Shown: piece after piece, positions 18,275 through 27,539 of the stretch
Numbering within the stretch: the first letter of the stretch is position 1
Layout of the letters: each line of letters opens with the position of its first letter
Position numbers and translations under genes: made by a program
Notes under the pieces: model-generated
Database searches by the model: none
What the model was told of the DNA's origin: nothing
The model's input: only the letters and a program-made list of their open reading frames with translations
Origin: Gammaproteobacteria bacterium
GTDB taxonomy: Bacteria; Pseudomonadota; Gammaproteobacteria; Steroidobacterales; Steroidobacteraceae
Reading direction: 5' to 3'
DNA: 64,000 bases
Assembly: GCA_025358295.1 (NCBI GenBank)
Contig: JANYJY010000001.1
Coordinates: forward strand, 62,001-126,000

Positions 18275-19246
18275 GTGTCTTCGCCCCTCAAACTATCTGT
18301 AATCGTCCCCTTCTATAACGAAGAGGACAGCATCGGCCCCATGCATGCCGCAATCGTCAACGCGGTGGCGCCGTTGCGTATTCCCTTCGAAATGGTATTC
18401 GTGGACGACGGCAGTCGTGACGCCACGGCGGCACGAGCCGAGGAAATAGCGCGCGGCGATGCGCGCGTGAGATTCGTAAAATTTCGCCGCAATTATGGCC
18501 AGACGGCCGCAATGGCCGCCGGCATTCAATACTCACGCGGCGAACTCCTGGTGACCATGGACGGCGATCTGCAGAATGACCCGGATGATATCCAGCACTT
18601 GCTGGCCAAGATCGACGAAGGCTACGACATCGTCGTCGGCTGGCGGCACAAGCGGCAGGACAAGTTGATCTCGCGCAAAATCCCATCGGTCATTGCAAAC
18701 CGTCTGATCGGCAAAGTGACCGGTATTCCCATCACGGATAACGGCTGTTCCTTGAAGGCTTTTCGCGGCTCCTTGATTCGCAACATTCCTCTGTATTCAG
18801 AAATGCATCGGTTCATACCTGCGATGACCTCGATTGCGGGACCCCGAATTGCGGAAATCAAGGTGCAACATCACGCCCGTCAGTTCGGCACGTCCAAGTA
18901 CGGCCTATCGCGCGTCTACAAGGTCCTGCTCGACCTGATGGTCATCAAGACATTGACTTCATTCATTTCGCGGCCGCTGCTGTGGTTCAGCTTGATTTGC
19001 GTGCCTCTCACGTTGATAGGCCTCGCCACGCTGAGCGCCGGACTACTGGAAGCGCTGGTGCCGAACGGCCGGATATCGTTGCCTCTGACCGGCAGCGGCA
19101 TCATTTTTCTGACTGCCGCAATCACCATGATGGCAAGCGGCACACTGGGCGAATTGATCTTCAAGCTCGGCGACGTGCGCCCAGAGGACTTCGCCCGGCT
19201 CACCCAACGCCTGGTTTCATCCAAGGAAGATTCCGAACAAGCATGA
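18275..19246 (+). CDS. GT2 family glycosyltransferase with membrane anchor (DPM1/GtrB-like)
   Basis: The 323-residue protein has a GT-A domain: LSVIVPFYNEED at the N-terminus, MVFVDDGSRDAT, and the metal-binding DGDLQNDP. The last third has two membrane helices (about 232-260 and 264-290), as in GtrB or polyprenyl-phosphate sugar synthases. It would charge undecaprenyl phosphate with a sugar for later use by membrane transferases. The GTG start at 18275 has GAAGAA 5 bases upstream. The stop overlaps the ATG of a second, diverged GT2 gene. Confidence 0.92.
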   Translation: MSSPLKLSVIVPFYNEEDSIGPMHAAIVNAVAPLRIPFEMVFVDDGSRDATAARAEEIARGDARVRFVKFRRNYGQTAAMAAGIQYSRGELLVTMDGDLQNDPDDIQHLLAKIDEGYDIVVGWRHKRQDKLISRKIPSVIANRLIGKVTGIPITDNGCSLKAFRGSLIRNIPLYSEMHRFIPAMTSIAGPRIAEIKVQHHARQFGTSKYGLSRVYKVLLDLMVIKTLTSFISRPLLWFSLICVPLTLIGLATLSAGLLEALVPNGRISLPLTGSGIIFLTAAITMMASGTLGELIFKLGDVRPEDFARLTQRLVSSKEDSEQA

Positions 19247-20247
19247 GTAATCAGAATATCCAAGTGTCCGTGATCGTGCCCGTCGGCGAACGCCAGAGCG
19301 AACTGCGCGCTCTGTACGCCGAATACAAATCGGGGCTCGTGTCGCTCAACCTGCCATTTGAGTTCGTATTCGTGCTGGACGGGCCGCAACCCAGTTATGA
19401 GCGGGAGCTCGCGCAACTCGTCGCAGACGGCGAACCGGTCATCATAGTCTCGCTGTCGCGTTATTTCGGCGAGGCCACTGCCATTATGGTGGGATTCGAT
19501 CATGCGTCGGGTGCCGTTATTTTTACGCTCCCGGCATACCTCCAAGTGCAGGGCTCGGAAATCAAAACGATGTACGCCGCGATCGGCACGGCGGATCTTG
19601 CGGTGGGCCGGCGCGAACCGCGGGCCACCCGTTGGTTCCAGAGTGTGCGGCGCCGCGCCTTTCACGGTTTATTGGGTTTCGTGACACGCCTCAATTTCAG
19701 CGATTTGGGCTGCAACGTCCGGGCAATGAAACGCAAAGTTCTAGAGGAAATTCGCCTGTACGGGGATCAGCAGAGATTTTTGCCCGTGCTGGCGGAGCGG
19801 CAGGGATTCAAGGTCGCCGAAGTTGAGGTCAAGCAATCCATCGATGACAGGCATGATCGGGTCTACGCGCCGCGCAATTACATGCGGGCGTTTCTCGACA
19901 TATTCACCGTGTTTTTCTTGGTCCGCTTCACCAAGAAGCCGTTGCGCTTCTTCGGCATGATAGGCGTCGTGACCTTGAGCATCGGGTTCCTGGAGCTGCT
20001 GTATCTAATATTCGCGCGAATCGTCTGGAGTAGCCCCCTCGCCGACCGCCCTGCACTTCTGCTGGCGTCGTTGCTGATTGTGCTCGGCGTGCAAATTTTC
20101 GCATTGGGACTTCTGGGCGAGCTGATCATCTTTACGCATGCCGGCGGCAACAAGGATTATCAGGTTGATCGAATCGTGCAATACCCGGATGCGGCCGCCC
20201 CTCACCGCAAACCCGTGCCGGACGCCAACCCCGTCAAGGTCGCCTAG
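19243..20247 (+). CDS. Diverged GT2-like protein with membrane anchor, paralogue of upstream gene
   Basis: The 334-residue protein shares the layout of the preceding GT2: a GT-A domain, then two membrane helices near residues 225-300. Its active site has changed. Where the neighbour has DGDLQNDP, this one reads LPAYLQVQG, so the aspartates that hold the metal and nucleotide are missing. It may be a non-catalytic partner, perhaps forming a heteromer with the upstream enzyme. The ATGA overlap (19243-19246) favours equal expression. The protein could still bind a nucleotide through FVLDGPQPS. Confidence 0.85.
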   Translation: MSNQNIQVSVIVPVGERQSELRALYAEYKSGLVSLNLPFEFVFVLDGPQPSYERELAQLVADGEPVIIVSLSRYFGEATAIMVGFDHASGAVIFTLPAYLQVQGSEIKTMYAAIGTADLAVGRREPRATRWFQSVRRRAFHGLLGFVTRLNFSDLGCNVRAMKRKVLEEIRLYGDQQRFLPVLAERQGFKVAEVEVKQSIDDRHDRVYAPRNYMRAFLDIFTVFFLVRFTKKPLRFFGMIGVVTLSIGFLELLYLIFARIVWSSPLADRPALLLASLLIVLGVQIFALGLLGELIIFTHAGGNKDYQVDRIVQYPDAAAPHRKPVPDANPVKVA

Positions 20248-20268
20248 CCGCAGCCGTAGACCGGTCTA

Positions 20269-21846
20269 ATGTTATTCAACAGCGGGATTTTTGCGCTATT
20301 TTTTGCGGCTTTCCTGCCGCTGTATTTGTTGTGCAGACGCCACGTCACTGCGCGCAATTTATTGTTGATCCTCGCCAGCTATGTCTTTTACGGTTGGTGG
20401 GACCCGCGCTTCTTGATTCTGGTCGCTGTTTCCACCGCCGTCGACTACGTCGCGGCTCTTGGCGCCGCGGGCAAGCCGGTACGCACCGTCGACCTGCTGA
20501 AAAGCGGCGCATTCCTCCTGGCCGTCACTTTGGCATCCCTCGCGTTTGCGGCTGCCGACATCTGGCTGTTGGTCCCGGTGGGCGCGGGCATGCTGGTCCT
20601 TGCAGCCGTGATCCGGCTGATCCTGCGCACCGACGGACCGGCGAGAAATAAATATTGGCTGCTGCTGTCGCTGACGACCAACCTCGGCATCTTGGCATTT
20701 TTCAAATATTGCAATTTTTTTGTTGGGTCGATTGTCGCCGTGCTGACCGATCTTGGCATCGACGCTCATGCACAGCGATTCTCCATTATTTTGCCCGTCG
20801 GACTCTCGTTTTATACCTTCCAGGCAATCAGCCGCACCATCGATTCCTATCAGCGCCGCTTCGAACCGCAGTATTCGATCGTCAATTATGCGGCGTTTCA
20901 CGCGTTTTTTCCTCAGCTAGTCGCCGGCCCCATCGAACGCGCCGGCCACCTCATGCCGCAATTCGAGTCAGTGCGGCCGTTTGACGGACGATTGCTCGCC
21001 TCGGGTGCTCTGCTCTTTTTATGGGGGCTGTATCAAAAAATCGTGATCGCGGACAATGTCGCGCGTATCGCCGATTCGCTGTTCACTGCGCCCGGCGGGC
21101 AGAGCGGGGGCGCGACACTGGCGGGGGTGCTCGCGTTCGCGGTCCAGATCTATTGCGATTTCTGCGGTTATTCGAATATGGCGCGCGGATTGGCGCGCAT
21201 CCTTGGATTCGATCTGATGATCAATTTCAATCTGCCCTATTTCGCACGGACTCCCGCGGAATTCTGGCAGCGGTGGCATATCAGCCTGTCACGGTGGTTG
21301 CGCGACTATCTTTACATCAGCCTCGGCGGCAATCGCGGCGGCCGCATGAAGATGTACCGCAATCTCATGATCACGATGCTGCTGGGCGGCCTTTGGCACG
21401 GCGCCTCGTGGACCTTCGTCGCGTGGGGAGGATTTCACGGTGCAATTCAGGTGGCCTACCGGGCGCTGGGCATCGATACGCGCATCGAGGGCTCACGCTT
21501 TGCCAGCGCGTCGGGATTTACGATTCAGGTGGCGTCCTGGTTCGTCACCATGACCCTGGTCTGCATCGGCTGGATATTGTTCCGAGCCCACACTTTCGAT
21601 GACGCCGTCGCGATATTGCGCAACCTGTTCGCAACCACCGGATATACAACGGCGCAATTCTCCGGACTGTGGGGATACACTGCACCGCTAATGCTGATAG
21701 AGGGATTTCAGCGGGTTTCTGGCCGGCCCGAGATCCTCATGGTGGGACCGTTCTTGCTGCGGTATACATTGACGGTGATCTTGGTGCTGACGCTGTTTGC
21801 ATTTAGCGTTCACGGCAGCCATGAGTTCATTTATTTTGATTTCTGA
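20269..21846 (+). CDS. MBOAT family O-acyltransferase (AlgI-like)
   Basis: The 525-residue membrane protein has about ten or more hydrophobic helices and the AlgI-type core: ILPVGLSFYTFQAISRTID, FFPQLVAGPIERA, and FWQRWHISLSRWLRDYLYI, with the catalytic His in GLWHGASWTFVAWG. Such proteins pass an acetyl group across the inner membrane for O-acetylation of polysaccharides. It is followed by an SGNH-like protein that probably finishes the transfer in the periplasm, as in alginate acetylation. It begins 21 bp after the GT2 pair. Confidence 0.94.
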   Translation: MLFNSGIFALFFAAFLPLYLLCRRHVTARNLLLILASYVFYGWWDPRFLILVAVSTAVDYVAALGAAGKPVRTVDLLKSGAFLLAVTLASLAFAAADIWLLVPVGAGMLVLAAVIRLILRTDGPARNKYWLLLSLTTNLGILAFFKYCNFFVGSIVAVLTDLGIDAHAQRFSIILPVGLSFYTFQAISRTIDSYQRRFEPQYSIVNYAAFHAFFPQLVAGPIERAGHLMPQFESVRPFDGRLLASGALLFLWGLYQKIVIADNVARIADSLFTAPGGQSGGATLAGVLAFAVQIYCDFCGYSNMARGLARILGFDLMINFNLPYFARTPAEFWQRWHISLSRWLRDYLYISLGGNRGGRMKMYRNLMITMLLGGLWHGASWTFVAWGGFHGAIQVAYRALGIDTRIEGSRFASASGFTIQVASWFVTMTLVCIGWILFRAHTFDDAVAILRNLFATTGYTTAQFSGLWGYTAPLMLIEGFQRVSGRPEILMVGPFLLRYTLTVILVLTLFAFSVHGSHEFIYFDF

Positions 21847-21871
21847 ATCGCCACCGCCCCGGCGCTCCGCG

Positions 21872-22987
21872 ATGCTGTTCAGGCGCATCACGCTCGGGAT
21901 TCTGCTTCTCTTGTACACCTTGGTGCTTGCGGAGGCCTATTTCCGTGTATTTGACCCTCAGGCTCTAATGCCTCGGTACATCACCAGTACGCCATGGGGC
22001 GTGCGCGGCAATATTCCCAATGCGCGCTATTGGAATCACACCCCTGAGGTCGACGTCGAATACCGCATCAACAACCAAGGCCTGCGCGCCGACCGGAGCA
22101 TTCCGCTGCATAAACCGCCCGGAACTTGCCGCGTGGCCGTATTTGGCGATTCGTTCTTCTTCGGCATCGAACTGCAATTGCCGGAAACATTCGAGGGACA
22201 GCTGGAGAGGCGACTCAGGGAAGCAGGCTTTCGCGCCGAAGTTCTTAATTTCTCAGTCGGCGGCTTCGGAACCGCAGAAATGCTGCAGAATTTCACGGGA
22301 TTCGGGCAGCAATTCGAGCCCGACGTGGTGATATTTTCTTGGGACGATTCCGACGTCCAAGATAATGTCAGGTCGGGCCTGTTTCGCCTCAACGACGGCC
22401 AGCTGCAACCGGCGGATTCCAAGTACCTGCCGGGGGTCAAGACTTCCGACTGGCTCATGAGATTCCGCCTTTACCGTGCAATCGCGGATCACAGCGAATT
22501 CTATTCATTCATCCGCGAGAAAGCGGGGCTGCTCATCAAGCGGCAAATATGGAAATCAGGCAAGTCCAGCCCGAATTCAGCGCCCGTGGAGCAGACCAAC
22601 ATCGGTGGGGAGGCCGCCGAGGAAGAGTCGAATGCCGAGAAGAAGCGCGCGGCACTCGAACTGTCGTCGGCCCTGCTGCTGCGCGCTCACGATGTCGTCT
22701 CCGCACAAGGCGCAGACTTTTACGTGGTCGAAATCCCATACAAGTTGTCTAGGGTCCGTGTCAGGCCGTCCGTCAACGCCCTGTCCAGCGACGTGCAATC
22801 ACACATCAAAGTCGTCGGTACGTCTGCCGCCCTCAATAAGGCCGCCCGCCCCGATCTGAAACTATACTTTGAAACCGGCCAGGGGCATCTCACCCCCGTC
22901 GGTGTCGGCATTCTCGTTGATGAGACGATGAAGAAGCTTCATTCCTCGCCCCAGCTTGCAGCCTGTGCGGCGCCACCGCTTCAATAG
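21872..22987 (+). CDS. Membrane-anchored SGNH/GDSL-like protein, probable acetylation partner of MBOAT
   Basis: The protein opens with a signal anchor (LFRRITLGILLLLYTLVLAE) and an outer domain. The first SGNH block is VAVFGDSFFFG, with Ser in GDSF; LNFSVGGFGTAE supplies the Gly block, and the C-terminal GHLTPVG may supply the catalytic His. The gene starts inside the 3' end of the MBOAT gene: I favour ATG 21872, after the MBOAT stop, but ATG 21821 in the same frame overlaps that gene and is possible. Together the two would O-acetylate the exopolysaccharide in the periplasm. Confidence 0.87.
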   Translation: MLFRRITLGILLLLYTLVLAEAYFRVFDPQALMPRYITSTPWGVRGNIPNARYWNHTPEVDVEYRINNQGLRADRSIPLHKPPGTCRVAVFGDSFFFGIELQLPETFEGQLERRLREAGFRAEVLNFSVGGFGTAEMLQNFTGFGQQFEPDVVIFSWDDSDVQDNVRSGLFRLNDGQLQPADSKYLPGVKTSDWLMRFRLYRAIADHSEFYSFIREKAGLLIKRQIWKSGKSSPNSAPVEQTNIGGEAAEEESNAEKKRAALELSSALLLRAHDVVSAQGADFYVVEIPYKLSRVRVRPSVNALSSDVQSHIKVVGTSAALNKAARPDLKLYFETGQGHLTPVGVGILVDETMKKLHSSPQLAACAAPPLQ

Positions 22988-23005
22988 ATCGCCACCGGCT
23001 CGCTG

Positions 23006-24298
23006 CTACTTGGGATAATTCGCGGGATAGGTCGTGTTGGTCAACGGGTTGCTCTGCAACATCTGCACCAGATTCGACCAGCGAGCTTCGTCGGGAATAT
23101 TGCCCGAGACCATCCTGGTCCAAAAGGCATGTGTGGCCTGAAAGGTTTGATTCAGCGAGTGCAGGATGTCGAGGGGCGTGAAGGGTCCGCCATATTTGTG
23201 GAAGTAATTCGTCGACATGTCTCCCGACTCTACGTCGAACATTGCCGCCATCTTGGGCCGCAGATCGACGGTTCCGCCGTTTCTGGTGTTCACGCCCAGG
23301 TAGGCCTGCAGGCCGTCGTTTACACCTGCATAGCCATAGGTGCTGATGCCGGATTGACCCAAGGTATCGGCCGTGCCCGCTGCAATGCGATTGTCGGCCA
23401 TCCATTGTTCCAATGCGACGGCAGTGACGCCGCTGGCGAAATAGGCATTACCCATGATCACGCTGGTATGAGGAAATGCCGCAGTCGCCGCCGTCAGCAA
23501 TCTTTGCTGCTGGGCCAGCCAGACGCCGTCGCTGTAGTGCGGGTCGTTCACTCCGAAGCCTGCCGCCGCCTGCACAATGGCGGAATTCTCCTGAATGAAT
23601 AAAGCTTCGACATTCGGATCGGCGTCCAAATGATGCCCCAAGGCCTGCACCGTGGCGATTAGGCGATCCATGACCGGGGGGTAGTACACGGCAGGCGCGT
23701 ACATGCCGGTGGACGCACCACTCGCGTTCTTGCCCCACCAACCATAGGTTCCGGAAACAGGGCTGGCCCCGTAGGACGAATCGTCCTGGATGTATTTTGG
23801 TATGACGCTGCCGTCGCCGTGCGAAAACGACCGCGGACTGTACCAAACCAGCATGACGACCAGTCGCTTCGGTTTGTTGTAGGCCGTCTTCAGACGCGTC
23901 AACGCGGCGTCGATCGCCGAGAAGTCGTATTGGCCCTTACTCGGCTCGATCGCGCCCCACGTGATCAACATGCGATAGCCGAGCACGGAGTCCTGATTGT
24001 TAAGGTCGTTCATTTCGTTGGCCACGAACGACGTCGAGCCGCCGCCCGTGATGATGCCGTAGGAGGCCATGTAGTGGCCTGGGTTCCACTTGATTGTCCC
24101 GCCCCCTGTCGCCGGCGGCGGTGAGGACCCGGCACTCGTGACGCACTGGTCCTTGACGCATACCATCGGCGGCGGACTCGGCTGGGGAGTGCCCTGTGGG
24201 GCAGCCTGAACCCGACCGGCCATGATGAATACTGCGATGCCCAACGCTGCAGCGCCCGCAATGATGGTGTTTTGGCTCATCAATTTCGCACCTGACAT
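23006..24298 (-). CDS. Secreted TIM-barrel glycoside hydrolase-like protein
   Basis: The 430-residue protein has a signal peptide ending near GRVQA-AP, then a Pro/Gly/Ser-rich linker with one Cys pair (CVKDQC). The main domain reads like a beta/alpha barrel of the GH-A clan: YRMLITWGAIEPSKGQYDF resembles the first barrel strands, ALFIQENSAI could give the acid/base Glu, and AAMFDVESGD the nucleophile. I cannot name a family. A GAGGGA ribosome site 6 bases before ATG 24298 fixes the start. Position in the locus suggests it trims the exported polysaccharide, by inference. Confidence 0.8.
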   Translation of the reverse strand: MSGAKLMSQNTIIAGAAALGIAVFIMAGRVQAAPQGTPQPSPPPMVCVKDQCVTSAGSSPPPATGGGTIKWNPGHYMASYGIITGGGSTSFVANEMNDLNNQDSVLGYRMLITWGAIEPSKGQYDFSAIDAALTRLKTAYNKPKRLVVMLVWYSPRSFSHGDGSVIPKYIQDDSSYGASPVSGTYGWWGKNASGASTGMYAPAVYYPPVMDRLIATVQALGHHLDADPNVEALFIQENSAIVQAAAGFGVNDPHYSDGVWLAQQQRLLTAATAAFPHTSVIMGNAYFASGVTAVALEQWMADNRIAAGTADTLGQSGISTYGYAGVNDGLQAYLGVNTRNGGTVDLRPKMAAMFDVESGDMSTNYFHKYGGPFTPLDILHSLNQTFQATHAFWTRMVSGNIPDEARWSNLVQMLQSNPLTNTTYPANYPK

Positions 24299-24433
24299 GA
24301 AGATTCCCTCGATCGAATATGCTCGCCGGAAGGCGCAGCGCTTATGTTCAAAGTACTCTCTGCCCGCCCCATCGATCAACTGTCGACGCGTTGCGACAGT
24401 ACAGATTTGCGATGCTGCAAACTACGGAGCAAA

Positions 24434-24449
24434 GCAGCATATTTGCTGC
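24434..24449 (-). terminator. Hairpin just after ligase-like gene
   Basis: GCAGCA (24434-24439) and TGCTGC (24444-24449) form a perfect 6-bp stem with a 4-base loop one base past the stop codon of the leftward gene. Only three T follow in the transcript, so a factor-independent terminator would be weak. Confidence 0.3.
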
Positions 24450-24450
24450 A

Positions 24451-25794
24451 CTATGCGCGAATAGCCGCATCTTCGGCACTAAGGGAATCCGCCACAAGGC
24501 CGCGGCGCAAGGCCTCGCGGCGGGCGCAAATGACACCCGAGAAATACCAATACAAGTAGGTAATGGAGACGAAGAAATGAAAATTATTGTAAAAAATGGA
24601 CACCGCAAACACCGCCACTACGCCGGTCCAACCGGCAGCCAACCCTCCCGTCAGCGAGTGATCGCGCCGGGACACGCTCAGGCTGTCGGCGAATATCATC
24701 CAATTCAAGGCACCGATGAGCAGTACTCCCAAGAGCCCGAACTCAAGTAGAAAAAACGTGAATGAGATGGTCAGCACGCTCTCGAACAGCTTGAAATAAG
24801 CGCCCTCAAAATTCTTGCCGGACAACGAAGGCGACACGTTGCCGAGACCCAGACCGAATGCAAGCGACACCGGGTCCTTCGCCAGATACTTCGTCGGTAT
24901 GGTGATCGACTCGCCTCGATGCGCAATCTTCTTTCCGCCTAGGCCCACTCCCTTGCCGCCGCCCTGCGATACCAGGTAACGGTCGAGAGTTTTTTCATTA
25001 GTGAAGAAATCAATGATGTTGACCTGGCCCTCCTCGAACCGGTTATAAATCGGTACGAATATCGCCCCGAACAGAACCAGCACGGCCATCGTCAATCCCG
25101 CGTACTGCAATCTCCTGCCGCGCTCGGCGCCCAAAATCAAGGTCACCAGGAGCCCCAACGGCACCAGCACAATCGTCACCTTGGTTTCGTTGATCGTGGT
25201 GGGGAAAAGCAGCAGCAGGAAGACAAACGCATATCGAACCACGCCGATCCGGCGCTTCAGCACCATGCCGGTCAATATGAGCGCGCCGCAGATCAAGAAC
25301 ATGGACAAGACTCCGGAGTCCATGATCGTGCCGCGCACATCGTCACCGGAAACGCGATCGGCGCTGAAGATCACCCATCGTTGATATGCCGCAACCGGTA
25401 ATTGAACAAAAGCCAGCACCAGCAGCAGTTTTAGCTGCCTGCCAAGCTGAATGTCGGTCATCGGATGCACCATGGGCAGCAGAAAAAACGGCGCCGCCCG
25501 GAAATAAAATCTGAGGCCGCTGATCAACGGGCCCGGGCCGGGATTATTGTTGACGACGCTGCAAGCGATGACGAGCGCCAACCCAAACAAAATCACCCAG
25601 TATTTTGGCGCCACCAATTGGAACCGTTCGCGAGTACCTGCGACCAGCACCCACAGAATCGATATGCCGGACATCACTTCAGGCAAAAATCGCAGCAACG
25701 GCGGAAGGTTGAATCGCTGTACCAGAAAGTCAGACAGCGTCACACAACACATCATGATAAGAATAAATGCTTGCATAAACGAAAAGTCAGTCAT
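24451..25794 (-). CDS. O-antigen ligase/polymerase-like membrane protein (candidate Wzy)
   Basis: The protein is almost wholly hydrophobic, with about ten or more membrane segments and a long outer loop between residues about 250 and 350 that contains GLGLGNVSPS, as in Wzy/WaaL proteins. Wzy polymerises repeat units in the periplasm; WaaL ligates finished chains. This is the only candidate polymerase in the window, so a Wzy role is likely. The start is uncertain: ATG 25794 removes 44 upstream residues that look non-coding, while ATG 25926 would be longer and ATG 25776 shorter. Confidence 0.85.
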   Translation of the reverse strand: MTDFSFMQAFILIMMCCVTLSDFLVQRFNLPPLLRFLPEVMSGISILWVLVAGTRERFQLVAPKYWVILFGLALVIACSVVNNNPGPGPLISGLRFYFRAAPFFLLPMVHPMTDIQLGRQLKLLLVLAFVQLPVAAYQRWVIFSADRVSGDDVRGTIMDSGVLSMFLICGALILTGMVLKRRIGVVRYAFVFLLLLFPTTINETKVTIVLVPLGLLVTLILGAERGRRLQYAGLTMAVLVLFGAIFVPIYNRFEEGQVNIIDFFTNEKTLDRYLVSQGGGKGVGLGGKKIAHRGESITIPTKYLAKDPVSLAFGLGLGNVSPSLSGKNFEGAYFKLFESVLTISFTFFLLEFGLLGVLLIGALNWMIFADSLSVSRRDHSLTGGLAAGWTGVVAVFAVSIFYNNFHFFVSITYLYWYFSGVICARREALRRGLVADSLSAEDAAIRA

Positions 25795-25928
25795 CCCCCA
25801 TGCGCTTTTTGGCGTATTACGCCGGGTTGTCACCCAGTGATCGCCCCCCGTGATCATAGCAACTAACGGCACGCTTACTGGTCCGTGACCGAGCACTTTC
25901 ACCAAGCGGTATCCTGTACGCCGCAATA

Positions 25929-27104
25929 ATGCTAGATTCTGTCAAAATGAGCGCCCTGCAAGCAGTGGACGGCAACGTCGCCACCCCGCGCGTATACCCG
26001 GACAACAAGATCAAGTCGCTGGAGAGCATTCGCGGCCTGGCTGCAGTCCTCGTTGTCATCCATCACGTACCGAATTGGAACTCTCTCGTACACAACGTCA
26101 GATTTATCCAAAACGGGTATCTACTGGTGGATCTGTTCTTTGTCCTGTCCGGCTTCGTCATTTACAACGCCTATGCCGACAAGATAGCAACGGTGCCGCA
26201 GTTGGTGCGTTTCCAATTTCTGCGCTTCGGCAGGCTGTATCCCGTCCACCTGCTGTTTCTGACGGTGTTCGTTGCCATTGAGGCATCGAAGTATTTCGCC
26301 CATTCGCGCCTCGGCATGGCGATGCCGAATACCACGCCGTTCAAAGAAAGCGGCTGGACAGCGTTCGTGGAGCAGATTTTTTTGGTGCAGGCCATCGGTC
26401 CCACCGGCAACGCCCTGACCTTTAATTCCGCCGCCTGGTCTATCAGTGTCGAGTTCTACACGTATCTGATATTCGGCTTGACGATATTGTATGCGTACAA
26501 AGCAAAACACATCGTTTTCATCATTTTTGTATGTATCACGGTGCCTCTGCTCATCACCCGAACCACCTTTGGCTCCACCGATTTCATACGCTGCATCGCC
26601 GGGTTCTCCACCGGGTGTCTGACCGCGATTGCCTCGCGCCGATTTACGCTACGAATGCATCCGGCGATGTCGTCCCTGGTGTTTATTGCACTGATGCTTT
26701 TTCTAGCCGTGGAGACCAATGCGCATTACAATTCTTTGACCTATTTATTGACGGCTGCGCTGATCGTGTCGTTGACCGCATCCCAGGATGGATGGCTGCA
26801 TTCTTTGTTGAAGCTACGATTCCTGACTTGGCTCGGCACTATTTCGTATTCCATCTACATGTCGCACACCGCCGTCATATGGGCATTCAATCAAGTATTT
26901 CGCGTGGTGTTCAAACGACCCGTTCTGTTTCTGGACGATCGCATGACTCCGCAGCTGCCGCTTATTGCCACCGCGGTCTCCTACATACTCGTGGTCGTCT
27001 GCGTCCTGATATTAAGCCATCTGACTTACGTGCTGGTTGAGGATCCGTTGCGAAAAAAATCGCGAAAGACGGGATTTCCCGGCAATTTCGAGTATCGGCG
27101 CTGA
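25929..27104 (+). CDS. Acyltransferase family 3 (OafA-like) membrane protein
   Basis: The 391-residue protein has the acyltransferase-3 pattern: SLESIRGLAAVLVVIHH, with the catalytic His in the first membrane helix, then LVDLFFVLSGFVIYNAY and FQFLRFGRLYPVHL. About ten membrane helices follow. Family members add acetyl or other acyl groups to sugars. It diverges from the ligase-like gene and ends convergently with the gtrA-like gene. It gives the locus a second acylation route besides MBOAT/SGNH. Confidence 0.93.
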   Translation: MLDSVKMSALQAVDGNVATPRVYPDNKIKSLESIRGLAAVLVVIHHVPNWNSLVHNVRFIQNGYLLVDLFFVLSGFVIYNAYADKIATVPQLVRFQFLRFGRLYPVHLLFLTVFVAIEASKYFAHSRLGMAMPNTTPFKESGWTAFVEQIFLVQAIGPTGNALTFNSAAWSISVEFYTYLIFGLTILYAYKAKHIVFIIFVCITVPLLITRTTFGSTDFIRCIAGFSTGCLTAIASRRFTLRMHPAMSSLVFIALMLFLAVETNAHYNSLTYLLTAALIVSLTASQDGWLHSLLKLRFLTWLGTISYSIYMSHTAVIWAFNQVFRVVFKRPVLFLDDRMTPQLPLIATAVSYILVVVCVLILSHLTYVLVEDPLRKKSRKTGFPGNFEYRR

Positions 27105-27114
27105 GCGGGCGCGC

Positions 27115-27531
27115 CTAAGGATTGTCGGCAGTCTTGTTACGGCGCCTCGAAAACACCAACCTGCTCGAGAGCAAAAAGTTAATAGACAGCCCTGCCAGCG
27201 AGCCGGCCGCGACCGCGGCAACTGGAATCCATCCGGTCGCCCCAAACCAGGCGATGATCGCGGCATACAGCGACAAATTGATCGCCGCCCCGAACGCATT
27301 CGTGAGCAGAAACGCCGCGAACTCCCGCCCCGGCGGGCTCTGCGACCGAAAATTGAATCGACGATTGAGCCACCAGGTCGTCGTTACGGCGAAGAAATAC
27401 GAGCACAGGCGCGCTTGGTAAGCACCCCTACCGAGCCCCCGGACAAGAATCGCCACCACTCCCGCATCGACGACAAAGCCGATCACGCCGATAATCGCAA
27501 ATCCAATGAATAACGATTGACGGCTCCGCAT
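27115..27531 (-). CDS. GtrA family membrane protein
   Basis: The 138-residue protein has four membrane helices and the family pattern FAIIGVIGFVVDAGVVAIL near the start, with WWLNRRFNF in the middle. GtrA proteins are thought to flip a polyprenyl-phosphate-linked sugar across the inner membrane. It is the last gene of an operon with a GT2 synthase and two GT-C transferases, which makes a complete GtrA-GtrB-Gtr type module for adding a side-branch sugar. Confidence 0.9.
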   Translation of the reverse strand: MRSRQSLFIGFAIIGVIGFVVDAGVVAILVRGLGRGAYQARLCSYFFAVTTTWWLNRRFNFRSQSPPGREFAAFLLTNAFGAAINLSLYAAIIAWFGATGWIPVAAVAAGSLAGLSINFLLSSRLVFSRRRNKTADNP

Positions 27532-27539
27532 GCGCAGAT

